64,000 nt of DNA from positions 124,001-188,000 of the forward strand of contig JADKEA010000001.1 in assembly GCA_016718275.1 (NCBI GenBank). The letters run 5' to 3'. This DNA is from Candidatus Villigracilis affinis (lineage in GTDB: Bacteria; Chloroflexota; Anaerolineae; Anaerolineales; Villigracilaceae). Below, piece after piece: positions 59,624 to 64,000 of this stretch. The translations under genes were made by a program, and so were the position numbers. Every line of letters starts with the position of its first letter. Position 1 is the first letter of the stretch. The notes below the pieces were generated by a model. That model worked only from the letters and a program-made list of their open reading frames with translations. It was not told the origin of the DNA and did not search any database.

Positions 59624-59668
59624 ACCTGTCCTTGCAAAAAATGGGATGGGGTATGATACCATCTCGGC

Positions 59669-60214
59669 ATGGATCACAACGACCACGTTAATTTATTAAA
59701 GCCTGCGGATATTAAACCCGGCGGCTCCTGGGCGGACCTCGGAGCTGGTTCCGGCGCTTTTACATTCGCCCTGCGAGAGCTGACCGGTCCCGCCGCGACG
59801 ATCTACGCAGTGGACAAAGACCGCGCCAGCCTCAAGAAACTAACACAGGGATACCGCGCCCGCTTCGGCGATTCGCAAAATCTGGAGCTCGTCATCGGCG
59901 ATTTTTCGCGAACGCTCAACCTCACCGCACTCGACGGCATCGTGATGGCAAACTCCCTGCACTTTTTCAAAGACAAGGAAAAAGTATTGCGGCAGGTCGG
60001 CACCTATCTAAAAACAAACGGAACGCTCCTGCTCGTTGAATACAACGTGGATGCAGGCAACCTATGGGTGCCGTATCCGCTGACCTTCGAGACCTACCGC
60101 AACCTTGCTCCACATGCAGGGTTTTCCGAGCCGCAGCTTCTGGCAAAAGCACCTTCGAGCTTCCTGCGCGGGTTTTATTCTGCAATTTGCCACACAATTG
60201 TTTCAACACAATAA
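59669..60214 (+). CDS. class I SAM-dependent methyltransferase
   Basis: 181 residues. Motif I D-L-G-A-G-S-G-A-F near 23-31, acidic end of strand 2 A-V-D-K-D-R, motif II region V-I-G-D-F near 75, and D-G-I-V-M-A-N-S-L-H-F post-motif. A single compact domain without an extra substrate module. TATGAT lies at 59652-59657, 11 bases before ATG, and no SD is present, so the mRNA is nearly leaderless. Substrate unknown. Confidence 0.87.
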   Translation: MDHNDHVNLLKPADIKPGGSWADLGAGSGAFTFALRELTGPAATIYAVDKDRASLKKLTQGYRARFGDSQNLELVIGDFSRTLNLTALDGIVMANSLHFFKDKEKVLRQVGTYLKTNGTLLLVEYNVDAGNLWVPYPLTFETYRNLAPHAGFSEPQLLAKAPSSFLRGFYSAICHTIVSTQ

Positions 60215-60253
60215 AAATAGTGTAGTATATTCGGCAGGACACTGCTCAAAACA

Positions 60254-61300
60254 ATGAAAGAGAACCAGAACATAATGACAGCCAAAGCCTCTGGCTCACG
60301 CAAACTCAAGAGAAAAAGCCTTCCAAAATTCGATCACGCCATTTACTCCAAGATATCATCCATTAATCTCATTATTTACTCTGTTCATTATTTACTTGAA
60401 CATGGCATCGAAGTCAGAATGGAAGATGTGGTCTTTGGCTGTTTTCTGCTGTTCCCGCACAAATTCGGCCTCAAAAAATATTCACGCTGGCCCGATTCAG
60501 CCGTGGTCAGCAGGCGTGTGAGCGATTGCCGGGGCAAAGGCTACATTGCGGCAAACACAGACTTTGGATTCAAATTAACGGTCAAAGGGATCAGGGTCGC
60601 AGAAAGAGTCGCCAGGGCGCTTGGAGTGGTCAAACCCAAAAAGATAATTATCCCCCCTGTAAAAGAAAAGAAAAAGAAGGCAGAAACACATCCCCCGGCT
60701 ATTCAAACCATTCCTGTTGAAAAAGCGACAAAGCCATCCCCCACTCCCGTGGAGAAAGCGGCCATCGCCCAGCCGACCCGACCGCAGAAAAAGCTGATCG
60801 TAAAACCTCAGGCAGTCCAACTCACATTGCTGGATGCAAAAAAGGCGGAACCTGTTCCAACGCCGAAACCTGCCCGAGCCTCCGAAAAGAAACCAGCCGC
60901 CCCCACGAAAAAAGCAAAAACCGTTTCGACAACGATCCAGCCTGCTGTCATCATTCAGCCCGTGAAGGCGAAGGAAGTACAACCTTCAAAGCCCCAGGCC
61001 TCCCGCGAAGAAAAAGCGCGCGCCGCAAAATTCGTCCGTTCCATGGAAGCCTCGGATGCCTATCGCCTGTACAAAAAGAACGGCAAAGAATCGAGAATCA
61101 GCGAATTCGATTTCAGAAGTCTGCTGTTATGCACGATGGAATCTTCAAGCGAAACGCTGACAAGGAATGTAGAACTCTTCAAAGGCTATGCCCGCATTCA
61201 TGAACGTCAGGACTTGCTTACATTCCTGGGATATTGCGAGATGTCTTTTGAGACATTGTTGAAACCAGGTCCCGCAAAGAAGATCGTTAAAAAGAAGTAG
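60254..61300 (+). CDS. winged-helix plus Lys/Pro-rich linker protein, partner of the GHKL ATPase
   Basis: 348 residues. Residues about 25-125 resemble a winged-helix domain: helices FDHAIYSKISSINLIIYSVH, then R-W-P-D-S-A-V-V-S-R-R-V-S-D-C-R-G-K-G-Y-I as recognition helix, and F-K-L-T-V-K-G-I-R-V-A-E as wing. Residues about 128-255 are a Lys/Pro/Ala-rich linker. The C-terminal 90 residues form a helical domain (EEKARAAKFVRSMEASDAY, then LLLCTMESSSETLTRNVELF). TATATT at 60226-60231; ATG 60254 chosen, with 60275 possible. It ends 20 bases before the ATPase gene. DNA binding is inferred. Confidence 0.72.
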   Translation: MKENQNIMTAKASGSRKLKRKSLPKFDHAIYSKISSINLIIYSVHYLLEHGIEVRMEDVVFGCFLLFPHKFGLKKYSRWPDSAVVSRRVSDCRGKGYIAANTDFGFKLTVKGIRVAERVARALGVVKPKKIIIPPVKEKKKKAETHPPAIQTIPVEKATKPSPTPVEKAAIAQPTRPQKKLIVKPQAVQLTLLDAKKAEPVPTPKPARASEKKPAAPTKKAKTVSTTIQPAVIIQPVKAKEVQPSKPQASREEKARAAKFVRSMEASDAYRLYKKNGKESRISEFDFRSLLLCTMESSSETLTRNVELFKGYARIHERQDLLTFLGYCEMSFETLLKPGPAKKIVKKK

Positions 61301-61320
61301 AGAGAGAAAGGTTTTTATTA

Positions 61321-63201
61321 ATGGCAGGCAGTCGCAAATTACAATACGCCGACCGGGTGGCGCTTCAACAAGCCGACCAGGCGATACGCAAGGATGTTTT
61401 GCGCGCACTCGTGGAGATCATCACCAACTCCAACGATAGTTATTCACGGCTTGAGCATGCAGGCCTGAAAGTCAGCGGCGAGATCATCATTGATATTCAA
61501 AGAAAGCACAAAAACTCCATCATCCGCATAACAGACCGCGCCGAAGGCATGACCGACACCCGCATGGACAAGGTGGTCGGCACCTACGGCGAAGCCACCA
61601 GCGGATTAAAGGAAGACAAACACGTCCGCGGCATGTGGGGACGCGGATTAAAAGATTCCATTTTCGGTTTGGGCTATGGATCCGTGCACTCATTCAAGGG
61701 CGCTTATTTTTATTCGTGTTCGCTGCTGCTCAAAAATGGGATTCCCACCTTCGAGTTGGAGATGCCCATACGCGCCACAGTTCCCCTGCGTGAAAAATAT
61801 GGGATTCCCGAAGGCAACGGCACCATCCTTGAGATCATCGTCTCGCGCGACGATGTGAAAGTGCCGCAGTTCGACAACTTCCGCAATTATCTGCAGCGGC
61901 ATTTCGAACTTCGTCCGATCATGAGCAACCCCAAACGCAAGATCATTCTCAGGGATATTCCGTCAGCGGAGAAAATTCGCCATGAGCACGTACTCAGCTA
62001 CAAGTCACCGCGAGGCGAGAAAGTCCTCAATGAGAAGATCAAGATCGAAGGGTATCCTGCCACGGCGAAGTTGGAAGTGTTCAGGTCGGCCATCCAATTA
62101 TCAACACGAGGCGAAGAAGGCGATTATGCTGATGGTGGACTCCTTGTCATCAGCAGAGCAACGGTTGTATCGTTGACCATGCTTAAGTATGAGAATGACC
62201 CGTACGCCGGGTATTTCTACGGCTCGATCCAGTGCGATCATCTGCATGACCTTTTGAAGAATGACGAACCCGTGCTGACCGCCACCCGTGACGGCATCAA
62301 CTGGTCGCATCCGTTTGCAAAGGCTCTGAAACTGTCAGTGGAAAGTAAACTGGATCCGCTCATTGAAGCGGAACGCAAGCATGCCGTTCAAGATGAGCAA
62401 ACCCATCTCGATAAACAATTCCGCCAAAAAATAGATCATGCCTTACATGAATTAAATACGATCGCTTTGAGTGAACTCAGTGACAGACGGGACGATGGCG
62501 ATCAAAAGCGGGTGGACCTGCCGCCATCTGGAATCGGATTTTTTCCCGAGCGGGTGTATGTGCAAACGGGGCAAACGGTTTCGCTGAATTTGTTTGTACA
62601 GCTATCTGAAAAAGCGCGGCTGGGATCAACCATCACAGTGATCTCCAACAGCCCCGAGATCATTGTGTTAAATCAACAGGTTGTCATTCAGCCGCATAAA
62701 ACTGATGACAGTGTTGGGCGGGCGCATATCCGCGTGGAAGGCAGGCAGGTGGGCAGTGAAGGTTTGGTAACCGCCTACATCGGAAAACAAAGAGCGCAGG
62801 CTTTGGTGCAGGTCCGCTCGAAAAAAGAAACGATGAGTGTTGCGCCTTCGAGAAGCAGCAACGCCTTGTTCACGGATATTCACTTTGACGACCGCACCGA
62901 CCCGCGTCAGCGCGTGTATTTTGACCGCGTGAATTCAAGCATTGTCATCGCCACCGCCGCGCCTTCGGTAAAACTCTATCTCGATAAACAAAACCGCCTT
63001 GATACAACGGTTCAAGGACAGGTGCTTTTGGCAGAGTTGATCACCGAGGCCGTATGCCGTGAGATCGCCCGCAGCGGCGTGGAACGCGGAAGATACCTCG
63101 CTCCCGATGGCGCCGAAACGGACGCGATCAACAATCATTTCATTCGATTGCAAAATCAATATTCACACCTGATCCATAAATATATTGTGACGCTGGAGTA
63201 A
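61321..63201 (+). CDS. GHKL (Hsp90-like) ATPase of unknown function
   Basis: 626 residues. The ATP site is complete: N-box E32-x3-N36-x2-D39 (EIITNSNDSYSR), D72 and G76 in T-D-R-A-E-G-M, and the lid G104-M-W-G-R-G-L-K-D. After a transducer-like domain (about 185-340, T-A-T-R-D-G-I-N-W near 332) comes an Ig-like beta-sandwich (about 410-500, starting F-F-P-E-R-V-Y-V-Q-T-G-Q-T-V-S-L) and a C-terminal domain (about 525-626, V-L-L-A-E-L-I-T-E-A-V-C-R-E-I-A). It lacks HisKA, MutL, GyrB or HtpG domains. SD AAGG precedes ATG. MORC-like or defence-type ATPases are the nearest concept, but no family is certain. Confidence 0.8.
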   Translation: MAGSRKLQYADRVALQQADQAIRKDVLRALVEIITNSNDSYSRLEHAGLKVSGEIIIDIQRKHKNSIIRITDRAEGMTDTRMDKVVGTYGEATSGLKEDKHVRGMWGRGLKDSIFGLGYGSVHSFKGAYFYSCSLLLKNGIPTFELEMPIRATVPLREKYGIPEGNGTILEIIVSRDDVKVPQFDNFRNYLQRHFELRPIMSNPKRKIILRDIPSAEKIRHEHVLSYKSPRGEKVLNEKIKIEGYPATAKLEVFRSAIQLSTRGEEGDYADGGLLVISRATVVSLTMLKYENDPYAGYFYGSIQCDHLHDLLKNDEPVLTATRDGINWSHPFAKALKLSVESKLDPLIEAERKHAVQDEQTHLDKQFRQKIDHALHELNTIALSELSDRRDDGDQKRVDLPPSGIGFFPERVYVQTGQTVSLNLFVQLSEKARLGSTITVISNSPEIIVLNQQVVIQPHKTDDSVGRAHIRVEGRQVGSEGLVTAYIGKQRAQALVQVRSKKETMSVAPSRSSNALFTDIHFDDRTDPRQRVYFDRVNSSIVIATAAPSVKLYLDKQNRLDTTVQGQVLLAELITEAVCREIARSGVERGRYLAPDGAETDAINNHFIRLQNQYSHLIHKYIVTLE

Positions 63202-63246
63202 ATAAGCGATTCTTGCGAAGCCGTGAACTGATTCTGTTTCAATGAA

Positions 63247-63285
63247 AAAGCCCGCCCCGAGAGTTTCGTGGGCGGGCTTTGTTTT
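63247..63285. terminator. bidirectional terminator
   Basis: AAAGCCCGCCC (63247-63257) and GGGCGGGCTTT (63270-63280), 12-base loop, then GTTTTT on the plus strand; A-run on the other side serves the minus-strand gene ending at 63300. Confidence 0.88.
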
Positions 63286-63299
63286 TACACTTTGTCGAT

Positions 63300-64000
63300 T
63301 TACCAATCAGCCATTTCTTTGACGCGCTGGCGTTCGAACATGGCAACCAGCGACAGAGCAGGGACTGCCCAGCGCTCATTGGCATCGCCCAAGTCACCGG
63401 TCTTTTCCAGCGTATATTTATCCACCAGCAAATCGCGCTGTTTTTGCAATTTGAGCACTGTCGGGCCATATAAATTCCCAAGTTTGAATTCATAGGAAGG
63501 GGCATAAGCACGCGCCGCAAAAGGCAGATTCAAAATTTGAATACGGGTGGAATAGGGCAGGAAGTCGAACCAACCCGTGCCTCGTGAAGGTACCACCCAA
63601 CCCATTACATTTCCATACTCACTGTCTGTGATCTTATAAACAAGTCTGCTGGGCAAAGACTGGCTGACCTTGTTATTGAACATATTTGCGGCGACATTCC
63701 CGAGCACACCGGCAATATCCGCCCGTCCATCCGAACCGATGCCTGAGGGTGACTCAACATGCACATCTTTGAACTCTTCCATGCGCGCCCAATAATTGGT
63801 CACCCATGCAACCGTCTTCTCTGAACTATCCACGATATTCCAACTGGTGGAGGTGCTTGCAAATTGGAACAAAAAGCGGAAGGAAGTATCTCCCTTCGCC
63901 TTCATTACCGTACTGCCTTTGCCGTTGATGACAGTCATTTCATCTTTGAAGGCAATAAAGGGGTCTGAAATGCGCATGATGAAACCGCCGTCACCGTTCT
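63300..64000 (-). CDS. unknown protein, 5' end outside window
   Basis: The frame is open from the window edge (reading N-G-D-G-G-F-M-R-I-S-D) to TAA at 63300; an ATG at 63977 exists, but coding sense continues upstream of it. About 233 residues are visible. There is a beta-rich first part (F-I-A-F-K-D-E-M-T-V-I-N-G-K-G and F-R-F-L-F-Q-F-A), then a mixed region ending in helices (V-L-K-L-Q-K-Q-R-D-L-L-V, A-M-F-E-R-Q-R-V-K-E-M). No membrane helix, no catalytic motif. The preceding Gly-Asp may be part of an Ala/Gly-rich N-terminus. Family not recognised. Confidence 0.7.
   Translation of the reverse strand, partial: NGDGGFIMRISDPFIAFKDEMTVINGKGSTVMKAKGDTSFRFLFQFASTSTSWNIVDSSEKTVAWVTNYWARMEEFKDVHVESPSGIGSDGRADIAGVLGNVAANMFNNKVSQSLPSRLVYKITDSEYGNVMGWVVPSRGTGWFDFLPYSTRIQILNLPFAARAYAPSYEFKLGNLYGPTVLKLQKQRDLLVDKYTLEKTGDLGDANERWAVPALSLVAMFERQRVKEMADW

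Overview
The window looks like a chromosomal segment of a Chloroflexota bacterium, most likely class Anaerolineae. This is inferred from gene content, not from a marker-gene tree. Supporting signs are lipoproteins with Thr/Pro-rich spacers, a FHA/Ser-Thr-kinase/FGE signalling style, receiver-CpaE fusions, a zinc-ribbon protein carrying many P-D-W-L motifs beside a MutL-type protein, and mid-50s GC. No prophage, IS element or CRISPR array was seen. Two places suggest assembly or decay problems: a one-base frameshift at 5532-5535, and a homopolymer ladder at 12827-12902 next to a headless gene and a truncated toxin.

Layout. 1-6137 (minus) is one tightly overlapping operon of poorly characterised membrane proteins, a zinc-ribbon/PDWL-motif protein and a MutL-like ASKHA protein cut by the window edge. 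6219-7904 (minus) holds glgC, a 39-aa membrane ORF in front of it and tRNA-Leu(CAA). 7958-12075 (plus) has ychF, a lipoprotein and pepF. 12211-13748 is a damaged accessory patch with a toxin-antitoxin pair and a truncated gene. 13830-18984 has a YtxH protein, a glycosyltransferase, a single-domain receiver, UDP-glucose dehydrogenase, a methyltransferase with a zinc ribbon, and a membrane protein. 19044-27395 (minus) has a giant LacI-sensor histidine kinase, a cupin, a secreted metalloprotease and ClpC. 27685-33298 has a receptor kinase with two FGE-like domains, an MFS transporter, a GNAT enzyme and a small membrane protein.

33373-38615 (minus) carries three tandem paralogous polytopic proteins resembling GT-C glycosyltransferases, two separate palindromes lying inside the middle gene. 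38695-44207 (minus) has a 58-aa protein, an AI-2E family protein, a FHA protein, a GAF histidine kinase, a sirtuin and a receiver-CpaE ATPase. tmRNA follows at 44331, then a lipoprotein and dnaK. 47609-50126 (minus) is a compact extracytosolic redox module (PepSY, anchored protein, ApbE, ferric-reductase-like haem protein). 50434-59623 (minus) holds an anchored Thr/Ala-repeat protein with a Cache-HAMP kinase, an AAC(6')-like GNAT, ferritin, prs, PolX and an MFS exporter. 59669-63201 (plus) has a methyltransferase and a two-gene cassette of a winged-helix/linker protein plus a GHKL ATPase, the best candidate here for an undescribed system. A partial gene of unknown function closes the window.

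How the genes work together: signalling (three histidine kinases, two receivers, FHA, Ser/Thr kinase), envelope polysaccharide building (ugd, glycosyltransferase, GT-C trio, methyltransferase), and protein quality control (ClpC, DnaK, tmRNA, PepF). Two regulatory themes recur. Some start codons sit only 6-13 nt after a TATAAT-like box (leaderless or nearly so). Several genes have an intrinsic-terminator-like hairpin whose T-run abuts their Shine-Dalgarno sequence.
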